Shown here piece by piece: positions 1 through 10,578 of a stretch of 64,000 bases of DNA. Within the stretch, counting starts at the first letter, position 1, and each line of letters opens with the position of its first letter. This stretch comes from Limnephilus marmoratus. Its lineage: Eukaryota > Arthropoda > Insecta > Trichoptera > Limnephilidae. The notes below the pieces were generated by a model. The model had not been told where the DNA came from and ran no database searches. It saw only the letters and a program-made list of their open reading frames with translations. The stretch lies in assembly GCA_917880885.1 (NCBI GenBank), contig OU862920.1, positions 2,108,001 to 2,172,000 of the forward strand, given 5' to 3'. A program made the position numbers and the translations under genes.

Positions 1-1010
1 GATCCAGTATCCTTAATCACACAATGATGAGGAATGAAATATTTTCCAGTCGAAACTAATGAACTTGTCACATCTATCATGTGGCCCAAAGATTCATATT
101 CTCTCATGAATTGAATGTAATCAGATTTTATATCTGGATGCCGAGAGAAACGGCGCTCGAGGTGATGCAGACGAGATACTGCCGAATGATATGAATCACC
201 AAGAGCCGATTTAACTTCCCTGAATGGAAGTGGAACAACGTAACGTCCCGCATCATTTCTACAATGCTGCGTTGAAAATATTTCCTGACAAAGCAACTCT
301 TCCGTAGATAACGGTGAAGAATGATTTGGAAGGTCTTCGATTTCCCAAAACGTTTTCAGTACAGTCTCAATTGTCGATTCTGACATCGTCAAAAACGAAT
401 TCATGGGAGGAGACACGCTGTGATCGACATTTCCCATTAAAATCCAACCAAAAGCCGTGTTCAAAGCTATCGGTTCATTAGATTTTCCTACCACCCGTCC
501 TGAACGAAGAACGGATGAAAACAACCCAGCACCCAATAAAATATCGATTGCAGAGGGTTTATCGAAATTTGGATCTGCCAAAGTTAAATTTCTCAAATGA
601 TCCCAGTCTCCCCGACGAATGGGAGAACTAGGCAACTGTGCACAAATGCTTGATAATACGACGAAATCCGCATCAAAAAGCTCATTCGAACATAGAGGAC
701 GGATCCGACACTTGACCAGTCCCTTCTGCGCGATGGCCGACAACTGTCCAATTCCTCGAATAGAAATTTGTTTATTAGAACAGTTGAGGCCCAAGCGAGT
801 TGCACAATCATGTGAAATAAAATTTGCTTGGCTGGCACAATCCAATAATACACGAACCTTGTGAAAATAACCCTTTTTATCACGAGCTTCTACGATGGCC
901 GTAGCTAACAAAACTGATGATTGGCTAGAGCTCGATAAAACGTTGGGATTGTTAAGCCTCTCCGAATGAGGTGTGGTTGCCGCGATGGCCAAACGATTGG
1001 GTCGATTGTC
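1..1010 (-). pseudogene. pol: BEL/Pao pol: protease and pre-RT region
   Basis: The frame opens after a stop at 1011-1013 and stays open to the window edge. It shows the family signature VLLATAIVEA, then the retropepsin active-site region LLDCASQANFI, then ILLGAGLF and FGWILMG, typical of the A17-type protease to RT linker. The catalytic triplet reads D-C-A where D-T/S-G is usual, so the protease may be impaired. Relative to gag the codons are shifted by one base (as if one base were lost near 1010). No RT motifs are reached before the window ends. Confidence 0.75.
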
Positions 1011-2224
1011 TCAGGTGGCGAATCGAGTACTTCTTGTCTAGAAATGTTATCGAAATTGTTGCTGTTTGACGCCTGTACTTGCCTATTTACGTCACGAGAA
1101 AAATGCAACAAAGAATGATGATTTTTATGGCACTGAAAACAATTAAAACGCGACGAACAGTTCTTGACCAAATGCTGAGCGGAAAGACAATTCTGACACA
1201 ATTTATATTTCTTCACAACATCGAATCTAGCAGGTGGTTGTAGCTTTAAAAATTGGTCACACTTTGAGAGAAAATGTCCACCTTTGCATATTAAACACAT
1301 CGACTTTTGTGTACTGACAAAAGAATTTAATAAGCGATTTGTTTTTGCTTTTGGCGCTTCATTTTTCACACCGTACCCATGAACCGATTCATAAATTTTA
1401 GATTGAGATTCTAAAAATGACAATAATTGCGAAAATGATGGAATTTCGTCCTTGTGACCCATTAACTCGAAGTTAGTTCTTAAGTCATTAGGAGTTTTCT
1501 TCAAAACGATATGTAGTAATAAAAATGACCACTGATCTGTTGGAAAATGTAACGCTTCTAATGCCTGAATATTTTCCTTCAAAACATTAACGACAGATCT
1601 AAGCGAATCCTTTTTAATTATGGGGCATGAGATAATGTTCTCTACGTGTCTGTCTATCCGTTTGTTATGAAAACGATCTCTCAACAAATTGTAAGCAATT
1701 GGATAATTGTTTGCGGAAACCGGAAGATGCTTTATAATTTTCAACGCGTCACCCGATAGTGCTCCTAACAAATAATGTAGTTTATGTAAGTCACTCAGAG
1801 ATTCATTATCATGGATTATAGCGTCAAAAGTACTTATAAAATTGATCCATTCAGTGATCCCACCCGAAAAAGTTGGCAAACTAATTTTTGGAAGTGAAAA
1901 ATCGAGACTATTTGATGTTTTTATAGAATCTTCCTTTGGTGGAAAAACTGCCAGATAATTCGTATGAATTTCAAAATACATGTTCATAAAAGTTTTGTAT
2001 TTATTTTCAAAATCGGTTAAGTCTAATTCTTCACTTTTTGACGTTTCTAGAATCACATAAGATTCAACAAAGTCACTCCTTTGCTTTTCGATATCCTTAA
2101 TTCTAACCAGTAAGCTATTTCTACCTATTAAATTACCAGAAACAACTGCTCTGATCGACGAATCATGAATTTCACAAAGGCCTAAGATTGCCAATTTATT
2201 ACGAACAACAGCAGAAGCAGCCAT
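905..2224 (-). CDS. gag: BEL/Pao gag polyprotein
   Basis: An open frame of 439 residues starting with MAASAVVRNK. Residues about 115-270 match the DUF1759-type gag core (LPTFSGGITEWINF, then HYLLGALSGDALKIIKHLP). The C-terminal third carries retroviral-type zinc knuckles: CLICKGGHFLSKC (CX2CX3HX4C), CQNCLSAQHLVKNC (CX2CX4HX4C) and a third Cys/His cluster CFQCHKNHH. Gag would package element RNA in the cytoplasm. In this family gag normally runs into pol in one frame; here the frame closes at 905 while protease is read in another frame from 1010 on, so about 35 C-terminal residues are probably out of frame. Confidence 0.85.
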   Translation of the reverse strand: MAASAVVRNKLAILGLCEIHDSSIRAVVSGNLIGRNSLLVRIKDIEKQRSDFVESYVILETSKSEELDLTDFENKYKTFMNMYFEIHTNYLAVFPPKEDSIKTSNSLDFSLPKISLPTFSGGITEWINFISTFDAIIHDNESLSDLHKLHYLLGALSGDALKIIKHLPVSANNYPIAYNLLRDRFHNKRIDRHVENIISCPIIKKDSLRSVVNVLKENIQALEALHFPTDQWSFLLLHIVLKKTPNDLRTNFELMGHKDEIPSFSQLLSFLESQSKIYESVHGYGVKNEAPKAKTNRLLNSFVSTQKSMCLICKGGHFLSKCDQFLKLQPPARFDVVKKYKLCQNCLSAQHLVKNCSSRFNCFQCHKNHHSLLHFSRDVNRQVQASNSNNFDNISRQEVLDSPPETIDPIVWPSRQPHLIRRGLTIPTFYRALANHQFC

Positions 2225-2403
2225 TTTTCACTATCAACACAACTATTGTGACAATCGAAAATTAATTTTATTTAAATATATTAGTTTTCTATTTTATAAG
2301 CAAAGATTGAATAATAATAATATTTTGCTAATATTTGAATAGAATTCAACAAACGAAAATGCGAAATTTACCACGAATTTTAACCCCTTTGAAAGTGACA
2401 CCA

Positions 2404-2753
2404 TGCCCAATTCGAAGGCCGAAATGCCAGGAATATTAGGAACACGGGATCAAGGTAATTGGAAAACACATACAAGCATCCAACTCCAAAAAACTCAAGA
2501 GATCTGGCACGATTGGACCAAAAATGTTGCATCCGAGACTGTTTCGAACTTACAGCCTCAAATGCAACTGGCGAAAATGGACTGTAACGGCAAACAAAAA
2601 CGAAAATGTTTCTGAAGTTGGATGAATGAATGTATTGGTAAATAATTGGAATGTAAGGACAAGGGAAACCAAAGGCACTTACCAAAACTCGAAGGCGAAC
2701 ACATCAAAAACACAACTAGTTGGTTGCAAAATTTCAGGCCATCTCACTGTACA
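2404..2753 (-). repeat. Candidate 5' LTR of the BEL/Pao element
   Basis: On the minus strand a 350-bp segment begins TGTACAGTGAG at 2753 and ends GGGCA at 2404, giving the TG..CA ends of an LTR. It is followed at once by TGGTGTCACTTTC (2403 downward), the place and TGG start expected of a tRNA primer-binding site. The gag start lies about 160 bases further on. The partner LTR is outside the window, so the borders are inferred. Confidence 0.45.
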
Positions 2754-2912
2754 GTATTGAATGTTATTGTGCCTTGTTTTGTTTCACCACGGTGACATTG
2801 GTTGGGGAGGGTAGGAAGGATAAAATGACATTCCGGTAGGAACTGTGCATATTGTCATTATTTCAAAATCAAACAGATGGGTTAGAGCAGCCGTATTTCT
2901 ATTTAGTCCAGT

Positions 2913-4183
2913 CAGCGCCGGATCTGCCATACGTTCAAAAACGTGCAAAAAACCTGGCGCCAACTCCGAAGGGGCGCCGTGAGAAAATAAATATTGTATT
3001 AAAATTTTGTTATAACATTCCCTGAATCGTTTAAAAATTACCCATAGTACAAAATAATTATTACGCTCTAGCAACACTTTCCAAAGAAACAGAATCGCAC
3101 GCATCAGGTTGGTATGAACGGCTTACGAATTTATAGTCAGTTACAGAATTTTTTTACAAATTCCATATATTTAGTTTAAACGTAAGATCTATTTTTCCAC
3201 AAATCTTTTACCGTATTTTACGACGAATGGGTGCGATCCAAATTCAATAACCAATCACAGCACGGTATTTTTCTTCTAGTGTATCAAACAAACCGACTTG
3301 CGCCTTTCAAAGTACGCTCCTTTATTTTGTACGATTTAAGTCTCTAGGAGAAGGTAGTTAAAGACCATTTTCTTATGAAACATTCAGTAAATTCCATTAA
3401 CAAAAGCATCTTTGTTCAAGCATCAAGTTGCAACTTGTTGACAGTTTCGTCATTGGTTTGACATATTATTTTTTGAAGTTCGTTAATAATTAATATCTAT
3501 TAGATTTGTTGGATTTGTTATTTTACGGTGTCAGTGTAAGCGTGTTTGTATGGTGTTTGTTCGCTCAATTTGGTGTTTGTTCGCTCAACACAGGGGAAAT
3601 GCAAGGTACAAATTTGAGGTTATATTCTTATTAGTATCCTGTACAATTGAAAGATTTTGATTTTCCTATTACGAACAAGCGTAAATTTAATACTAAGTAT
3701 TAATACAAGAAACTGCCTAATGGAGAAGAATTACATAGATCGCGGCTTATTTATTCGAAAACTTCAGATAGGGTTTTTTGTTTTTGTTGCAAATTATTTT
3801 CTGTATCTAGGAATGGCGCGTTAACTAGTTCAGGATTATGTGATTGGAATCATTTAACGCAAAATTTAAATTCACATGAAAAATCACTTCAGCATTTGGA
3901 TAGATTTATGTTCATAATTTAATGTTTACCCAATAGATTCAGAGAGTATAGGACTCCTGGCGATTCTCTCTTTAAAAAAAAACGAGTGTGAGAGCTACCG
4001 CCAGGTCACTTGGAAAAGTTACACCCTTTATATGTCTTGATTTTATTTGATAAATTAGTGTAAAAAATTTAATTAAATAAAAAAATTGGGGTGAACGAAT
4101 TTTTAATCAAAATAAAAATATAGGGGGGGAGGCGCCATCGGTACCTACTGCACAGGGCGCCAGATTTCGTAGAACCGGCCCTG
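2913..4183 (+). mobile_element. hAT transposon, internally deleted, with TSD
   Basis: The 8-bp direct repeat AGTCCAGT at 2905-2912 and 4184-4191 flanks the unit. The ends are imperfect inverted repeats: CAGCGCCGGATCTGCC on the left and, read inward from the right, CAGGGCCGGTTCTACG. CAG ends with 8-bp duplications are hAT hallmarks. A piece of TTF-type zinc-finger coding sequence remains inside (3719-3922). At 1271 bp the element is far too short for a full hAT transposase (over 600 residues), so it is a non-autonomous deletion copy. Confidence 0.8.
3719..3922 (+). pseudogene. hAT transposase N-terminal zinc-finger remnant
   Basis: The frame reads RSRLIYSKTSDRVFCFCCKL and then LCDWNHLTQNLNSHEKSLQH before a stop at 3920. 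This matches the TTF-type zinc finger (Rx.Lx.YS ... FCFxCxLF ... DWxH ... HExSxxH) at the N-terminus of hAT/ZMYM5-like transposases. The remainder of the protein (DUF4371 and RNase H-like core) is missing between here and 4183. It lies inside the TSD-flanked hAT 2913-4183. Confidence 0.75.
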
Positions 4184-4262
4184 AGTCCAGTCAAGGAAGG
4201 AGGTGTAGATTGCGTGAGCAGGAACCTAAGCGATTCCTTCAGAAACTTGTTCAGGGTGCTTA
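4184..4262 (+). repeat. Inverted repeat, left copy (mate at 5309-5410)
   Basis: This stretch (AGTCCAGTCAAGGAAGG ... GCGTGAGCAGGAACCTAAGC ... CAGAAACTT) recurs in reverse orientation about 1.1 kb on at 5309-5410 with small indels. The second copy keeps the uninterrupted sequence AATTAGTCCAGTCAATG, the presumed empty site of the hAT inserted at 2913-4183. The LINE fragment 4606-5180 lies between the two copies. Confidence 0.6.
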
Positions 4263-4605
4263 GGGTGTGAACATACTAATAGTCCTGACGTCTAGGTGGT
4301 GAGCTAGGGGAGAGAGGGGGGGGGAGAAGGTCCCAATTTTCGGATGTGCGCTTATATCTCGAAAACGGTGCGTCGCAGAGGACAATTTTCTTATAATAAG
4401 TAAAAGCTCATAAAATTATGTACAACTTTTATTCTATACGTAATTTTCTGAATCCAAGCTGAAAATAAATTAAATCCAAGCCTAAGTCCCACAATCTGTT
4501 ACAAACAAAAGTGAAGTGTAAGTAATAAGATAAAAACAGCTTTTTCTGAAAATGACAACATTTTACTAAAAAACTTAAAATTGCTGTAAATATTTACTGG
4601 TTAGA

Positions 4606-5180
4606 GATTTTTTTTATTGAAATAATAGATAATACATAATATAATCAACAAACAAGTCCTGCTAAGCCAATTGAATCGGCTTGTCATCAGGTGCTTATAT
4701 TTTAGTTACATTTTTATACATTTTTAAAATTTAAAATTTACATCTTATATCTACAGATTCAACATTTTTTCATACATATCAAAATCAATATAAATCTTTT
4801 TTCTTCGATAGCCAATTTTTCACCATATATTTAACCTTATTCATAGAATTACATTGCTTTATAGTGTCAGGTAATAAATTAATTATCTTCGGTATGATGT
4901 ATTCAAACGTTCTCTGTCCGTACTTATTGTTAAATTTCGGAACTATTAACCCGTCGTTACGCGTGAATCTAGTGCTGTATTTATGTTCTAATTTCTCTTT
5001 ATGCTGCGGGGTAAATATATGCTGAATTATAATTTTGTGCCAAAGTATTGCCTTAACAGGTAAAATTTTGGCACTCTGAAACAGCAACGGTTTATTTTGT
5101 CTCTGTTTGAAAATATTAGGGACGACCAATAATTTTATAATTGCATATGTATATTCTAAAAGGGAATTAAATTCTTTACA
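4606..5180 (-). pseudogene. LINE 3' end, C-terminus of ORF2
   Basis: A minus-strand frame (4785-5129) ends with motifs of the post-RT tail of CR1/Jockey-like LINEs: RFTRNDGLIVPKFNNKYGQR, then FEYIIPKIINLLPDTIK. After the stop comes a roughly 170-bp 3' untranslated part ending in an A-rich tail at about 4608-4620 (T-rich on the plus strand). Everything 5' of the C-terminal 110 residues is lost, as usual for 5'-truncated LINEs. Bases 4263-4605 between the repeat and this tail show nothing recognisable. Confidence 0.65.
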
Positions 5181-5308
5181 ACTTCTTTCAAATAAATTTC
5201 TTTCATTGATGAATATTTTAGACGATATGAAGGAATGTTTGATTCAAAATGTGAGGTAAAATGATTTTTTTCGAAAATATCTACATTTGTGGAGCGTGAA
5301 GTTTCTGT

Positions 5309-5410
5309 AGTAATCGCTTAGGTTAGGTTAGGTTCCTGCTCACGCACTCTACAACACCTTTTGGACCTTTCATTGACTGGACTAATTGTGGGATATTCCT
5401 TCGAAACTTC
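5309..5410 (-). repeat. Inverted repeat, right copy (mate at 4184-4262)
   Basis: Reverse complement of 4184-4262, with three TTAGG-like units at 5320-5336 that the mate lacks. The 5' telomere-like run is too short to call interstitial telomere. This copy carries the intact target sequence that the hAT at 2913-4183 duplicated. Confidence 0.55.
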
Positions 5411-6130
5411 GAGGCAGAAATCTATCAGAAACTTTTTTTTTTCAAAGTAAGTTTTCAGCTAAAAAATAGTTGATACTTAGTCTTCTCCCACTAGCTCAAT
5501 CGGAGAGTTATTTGGGGTGTTTTCAGTTTGTTGATGATCGATTTGGGAAACCACCAAACAAGGTTGGAAAATGAAAAGATTGGTACATAAAATAAAGAAA
5601 TGTTTATTAATAAAACCATGTCTTTTGATATACAAATGCCCCTTTAGGGACATTGCAGCAAATGATTTTCTGATGCTTCTAGGAAAAGTTTTAATCTCTT
5701 TATGGACGGATCTGGAAGCTTATTTACTGATTTTAAAATTTATTTTATCGGAAGCAGATTTTTGAACAAACCAAAGCTTGTAACAAGAATTAAATTGTTG
5801 TTGTTAAGTTGCATCGCAGCCTGGGCAAGGGACGGCGAAATTTGACTTTGAAAAATAAAGTCCGCGGCGTGTACCTTGGAAAATATTCGGTAGTAGTATA
5901 TTTTTGTGTTTGAAAAAATTTACCCCCGTCTGGACGGCCGGAATGCAAATTAGTTTCAGTGTAGACCTTAAAGTCCGATAAAAGATACAACACTTAAGAA
6001 CTGTGCGATCTAAACGGTGCAATACGATGCATATACTTTTTCATAAATGGGCCGTGAGCCAATTTTATTCTGGTTTCGGGAGTTTGAGGGGCCATGATGA
6101 ATTTTATAGGGCTTGTCTAGATATCATAGG
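5411..6130. other. Anonymous AT-rich sequence
   Basis: Short open frames on both strands (for example 5571-5765 plus and 5790-6022 minus) have no recognisable motif, and I regard them as chance. No terminal repeats or tandem array were seen. It is probably old repeat debris. Confidence 0.3.
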
Positions 6131-6600
6131 TCAATGCCATACATAATCCGGCGGGCGGCACCGAGCACTGTACGTAAAAAAAAAAAGGAAACAAAAGTAA
6201 AATAACATATGTACAGATAAGAACCGGTGTCACCGCAACCTGGCTGCCGGCAGTCCCCGAAACAGTGAAGGAGGCTGATTGTCCGGCCTCCCCACAACCG
6301 GCAGCGTCGTCCTTAAGCCAGCTAGCCGGCGGTACCTAAAACATGAAGAAGACCCTAGGGAGAGAAGCGTCGGGTCGCCGGAGGCGGGACGGACAGCTTT
6401 CGGATGTCGTTCAGCCTTCTCCCCAGCCTCTTCATGTCACGGGGTGTGGCGCGGCAAACAGGTGCAGCTCCACCAGTTCTAGAAGACCGGCCATGGTACA
6501 TAGGCGGGGACACGGTCCAGGGTCCAACCCCTTATATGAGGAGAAGGACGGTACAAAAACGAACAACTGAGTTCTGTTCTCGTAGTACAGCATAACTGAA
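6131..6600. other. GC-rich anonymous block, possible LINE 5' UTR
   Basis: A clear GC-rich island (CCGGCGGGCGGCACCGAGC, later TGGCTGCCGGCAGTCCCCG) in AT-rich surroundings. It has overlapping open frames in all three plus frames but no domain. It sits 0.85 kb 5' of an RTE-like LINE remnant in the same orientation and could be the 5' untranslated part of such an element; that is inference. The next 330 bases, to 6933, show no feature. Confidence 0.25.
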
Positions 6601-6933
6601 AAGAAATGTATATAAGCGTAGAAAACTGCAAAACATAAAAAAAAATCGCTCTTTTCAAGTGTTTTAATCAGTCTTAGATTCAGTTTACCTCTCCCAGTAT
6701 CCCAGTAACCTGAAATACTAAAAGCCCCGGTCTCCCAGTCTCCAAAGTGAAAAATATATATATTAATCCAGTACTCAAATCAGTTTTTGCCATTATACCT
6801 AGAAGCATTTTCATCACATCATCATCACAAAATGATTCAAAGAATTGATAAGGCAAAAACATATTTCTAAACAATAAGTATAGTTATGAGGTGGTACTAG
6901 AGTATTTTAATTTAATTTATATATACATATAGC

Positions 6934-7142
6934 GGCATTACACGTCCACCTCAGAGCGACCATACCGCGCGCTACTCCGGGTCGCCGCGCAGAAAAGTAA
7001 GTCCATCCGCTCACAGGGCAACTGCAAAAAAACAGTTGGCACACAGGCAACTTCTCAAAGACCAGTTGTCACCGCGGCATCACCGCGGCGTCACAGCGGC
7101 TAGTCACCGCGGCCGGTTGATCCTAAGTGCGCGTGTAAGGCC
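6934..7142. mobile_element. GC-rich MITE with degenerate terminal repeats
   Basis: Left end GGCATTACACGTCCACCT and, read inward from the right, GGCCTTACACGCGCACTT form an 18-bp imperfect inverted repeat. Inside is GTCGCCGCGCAGAAAAGTA, which also occurs in the GC-rich hairpin MITE at 27479-27652, so the two are related. No convincing target duplication was found. After it, 7143-7429 is unremarkable. Confidence 0.4.
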
Positions 7143-7429
7143 GGACGCATCCAGTGGCGGTCCGTGAGTTTTCTGTAGGCTAGAGTGCTGAGATTGAAAA
7201 ATATGACGTTATTGATGTGTTTGTAGCTAAAAATGAATATTAATTTTTTTCAAAATTTCACTTTGTTTGAAAATTTTCAGTATTCTACTGAAATGTGGAT
7301 GCGCCGCATCCATATTTCAGTATATCTTCACACAAAAAGTTGAAAATTTGAAAAAAAAAATCGTTTTCATTGGTTGAGGGAATTCTAACCTATTTTTACG
7401 TGAATACCTCACAAGAATCTCAGCTGCTC

Positions 7430-8518
7430 CCGTCTGGAGCCAGTGAGACTATGGCATCCCCAATTGAGGTATGTTGCGAGTCTGATCGACGTACTATTGC
7501 AAAAGTGTCGTGACCAAAGAAAGGAAGTCTTTGCCTGTTTTATTGGCTACGAAAAGGCATTTGACAGGGTTAAACATGCTGACCTAATGAAAATGCTTTC
7601 GGATTGTAATGTTGACACCAAAGACCAGAATATCATTAAAAACCTGTATTGGTTCCAAACAGCAGAAATAAGACATGGGAATGAGAGATCTAATGCAATT
7701 GCCATTCAGCGTGGAGTATGACAAGGCTGTATCCTGTCGCCACTTTGTCTTTAAAAGAGCCCAAGTAAACTGAGAGTGGTTTGAAGATCAACGGAGTTGT
7801 CTTTAATAACATAAGATACGACCTCCAAGACCTATTAAATCTTTTTAATAATGCTGGTGAGCAACTGGGCCTAATGTCAATAAAACTAAATTGATGACAC
7901 TTGGATGACTAGATCACTCTGAATCAGTGATACAATGTGGAAAAGGTGGAAAGATGTAGATACCTCGGCAGTATTCTCACGGAGACTGTTAACCCAGATG
8001 TAGAGGTCAGGTGCAGAATTGAAGCAGCAAGAACCGCGTTCATTAAAATGAAATCCCTCTTAAAACTAAGACAGAGAATGCTAAAATGTTATGAGTTTTC
8101 GGTCTTGCTGTATGCATGTGAAACATGGACCTTGAAAGTAAATACCATGAACAGGTTAGAGGCTTTTGAAACGTGACTTCACCGGAGAATGCTCAAGGTC
8201 CCATGGACCGACATGATCACCAACACGTCAGGCAGGCTAGAGCAGATAGAGAACAGCTTACATTAATAAAAATCAGGAAAATTTCATATCTGGGTCAAAT
8301 ATTTCAAGGGGAGAAGTATCACTTGCTCCATTTAAAATTAAAAGGCAAGATAGAGGGTCGCCGAGGGCCTGGTAGGAGACAAATGTCTTGGCTGCGAAAT
8401 ATACGAGAGTGGACCGGCATTAGAAGTGTGGAGGAGCTACTCCGGGCAGTGCAAGACAGAGAGACATTTTCAAGAGTGATCGCCAACGTCGGGGGGACCT
8501 GATAGGGCACACAAAGAA
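7430..8518 (+). pseudogene. RTE-like LINE, reverse-transcriptase remnant
   Basis: Three pieces in different frames follow the order of one endonuclease/RT protein. First (7443-7721) is RT palm sequence with FACFIGYEKAFDRVKHADL and NLYWFQTAEIRHG. Second (7937-8176) is RCRYLGSILTE and SVLLYACETWTL. Third (8173-8502) is IRKISYLGQIFQGEKYHLL, GRRGPGRRQMSWLRNIREW and the C-terminus. The 3' end follows within about 20 bases (CACACAAAGAAGAAG). Frameshifts and a gap between the first two pieces, where the catalytic xxDD box should be, make it dead. The endonuclease is absent. Confidence 0.8.
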
Positions 8519-8576
8519 GAAGATGTCATACTTTGTTCATCACAAGGGAAAAATATCCGCCCTTCGGTTCAGCAAC

Positions 8577-8745
8577 AGCAAAAAATGCAAGGTTGATGTA
8601 AGCGTAATGAGTAAGATTAAAAAAGGGACCCTCAGATGGTTTGGGCATATAAAGCGAATGAACAATGAATCGAACAAGAATATATGACGCAGATGTGAGT
8701 GGTAGTGAAGTCAGGGACCTTCCAGTAAAAGGGACGTGCCCGGGG
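8577..8745 (+). pseudogene. Second LINE C-terminal scrap
   Basis: The plus strand reads TLRWFGHIKRMNNES and, after a one-base frame change near 8675, IYDADVSGSE. The pattern LRWFGHxxRM...IYxADV is the C-terminus of a second RTE-like LINE subfamily. It abuts the 3' end of the previous LINE. Bases 8746-8850 show nothing recognisable. Confidence 0.6.
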
Positions 8746-8850
8746 TTGACATGTTTGGCTTTTTTAGGTTGTGTCCGGCTAAATATTTATGTGTCCGGCC
8801 TGAATGGCTTTTGTTAGGTTTTTTGTTAGTGTAACCCAGTTCACGCAGCG

Positions 8851-10578
8851 CCAGACAACATTGGTGGTAGGGAGGACATGGAACCAACAAAGTCTACAGT
8901 TTATTCAAATCAGTTACTCAAAATGACAATATAATTGGAGTTGGATGTATCGCACATATCTTCAGCAATTCTAGGCATCATGCCATTGAATCTTTACCAA
9001 TCTGTGTAGACAGCACAGTAATGCAAATGCATAATCATTTTGCCAGCTTTACAGTGCGAACAGAGGCTTTAAAAACAGAGGCAGTGGTCGCGTGGACTAC
9101 ATATGTAGTCCACTAATACTAAACAAAAAATTTCTCCAAAATGGTAAGCATTAGTTTCACATGCCTCCAGGTACTTTTAAACGAACTATCGAGAGACGCA
9201 ATCGGTGCAGCGTGCGGACGTGTAACAGTAGCTCCGCAAAGATCCTGGACTACATATGTAGTCCGCGCGACCAACCATGTAAGTATTTTTCAAGTATGTA
9301 AAAATGTATGTAAATGCAAAAAGTTCATTTTTGGGGATCATTCGAACATAGTGTGTCTTTCCTATACAGAAAATATTATAAGTTAATAATTTTTAATACA
9401 TAGTTTTATTGTGATCTCAATTAGAGCCAAACCTGAGATTTTTGTGCCAATTTTGGAGGATTTTTATTTATATTTTATTAATTATGAAACAGAGGTTGTG
9501 ATGAAGTTTTGTTTATTGTATATAGTTAAGAAAACTGAACTGATTATATTTTCATAAGTAAAATAAAGATATAATGCATAATTTTTATTTTATTTCAATT
9601 TAAAAATGGACTACGTCGGTAGTCCACGCGACTTCTGTTGTCTGATTTAGATGCGCGACCACTGCAGGGTTAAAAAACGTATGTTCTGAATTAGAAGTAC
9701 ATTTTAGACAGATGCTTAACCATTCAAAAACTAGATGGCTGTCTCTTCATACCGCCATAGAAAAATTTTTACAAATGTACGAGCCATTAAAGTCATATTT
9801 TCTTTCATTAAGTTATCCTCCTAGATCACTCAAAATGCTTTTCGAAAACGACTTTTCTGAGTGTTATTTATGGCTCTTGCACTCTTTTATGTCAATATAT
9901 CAAAGTCGAATCAAATTCACGGAAACTTCAGATATTTCAGTCAACGAAGTAATTGACCAGTGTTCACAAATAATGGATTATATAAATGATAGACTAGAAC
10001 AAAATTTCTGCCCAATCAAGGTAACCGCAATTTTATGGCATTTATCGAAGGCTCACCCAGATCTTGTGGAAGAATTCAAAGAAAAAAATAATATGCAGGT
10101 ACAAAACTGCCAAAGACTTGTTAAACTCTTGGACAAGTAAATTCAGTGCCAAATTGAAACCCTTTAAGTGGATGACTTTAGCTGAGCTACCAAGCTGAGA
10201 GCACGTAGCAGAAATGATAGACATTCTGTCTAAAAAAAGTGTACAGTTAGATAGACGACAGTAAACTTTGATCGATGGCAAAACTTTATAATTTTTTTAC
10301 AGAATCAGAAGTAATATATTTTTACTTCAAAAAGCTGTTGGCACATCACAAGTGGACTGCTTAATTTAAATCATTTGTTAATGAGAAATTGGAGGAATAT
10401 TACCTTGAGATTCCAGGCCATAACGCCAACGTTGGAAGAGTTCTCTTTAACAAACGCCCAGTGGACCAAGGAACAGATTGTGTAATTTAAAAATGGCATG
10501 TCAAGAAATTTATGAAATGATTTCCAAAAAAATGATGTTTTGGATAAAGTAGGTGAAAAAGCCAAATATACAAAATAG
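8851..10578 (+). pseudogene. hAT transposase-derived (KIAA1586-like) pseudogene
   Basis: Before the MITE at 9076 the frame reads GVGCIAHIFSN and FASFTVRTEAL, the DUF4371/hAT core ahead of the second catalytic region. After the MITE (from 9677) it continues VCSELEVHF, SKTRWLSLHTAIEKFLQMYE, PLKSYFLSL. Past a frameshift near 10137 come PFKWMTLAELPS and AEMIDILSKKS; near 10410 EIPGHNANVGRV and NAQWTKEQ represent the C-terminal hAT dimerisation region. Several stops and frameshifts make it non-functional. It may be a dead hAT transposon or a retired domesticated gene; terminal repeats were not found. Confidence 0.75.
9076..9669. mobile_element. TTAA-flanked MITE inserted in the hAT pseudogene
   Basis: The ends share CAGTGGTCGCG inverted (9082-9092, and its complement near 9652-9665). 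The flanks are TTAAAAA at 9069-9075 and again at 9670-9676. Removing 594 bases plus one flank copy joins the hAT reading frame exactly (GAG GCT TTA AAA AAC GTA). The right terminus CCCTGC next to TTAA suggests a piggyBac-type family. Inside, the palindrome GACTACATATGTAGTC occurs at 9095 and 9248, with a variant at 9606. The 81-codon open frame within (9141-9386) has no recognisable domain. Confidence 0.8.

Larger units (their letters stand above)
1..2753 (-). mobile_element. BEL/Pao LTR retrotransposon, 5' half
   Basis: Reading on the minus strand this runs candidate LTR, leader, gag, protease and the stretch before reverse transcriptase, then leaves the window at base 1. The gag family (DUF1759-like N-terminal part plus zinc knuckles) and the order gag-protease are diagnostic of BEL/Pao. 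A single-base frame change between gag and pol, in an otherwise well-kept reading frame, suggests a fairly young but inactive copy. The 3' half cannot be judged. Confidence 0.85.

Noticed and set aside
5318..5338. (TTAGG)3-like run, and (CCTAA)-like run at 20152-20167, as interstitial telomeres
   Set aside because: Only about three units each; such short runs are common in insect DNA and no longer array or telomeric retrotransposon is present.
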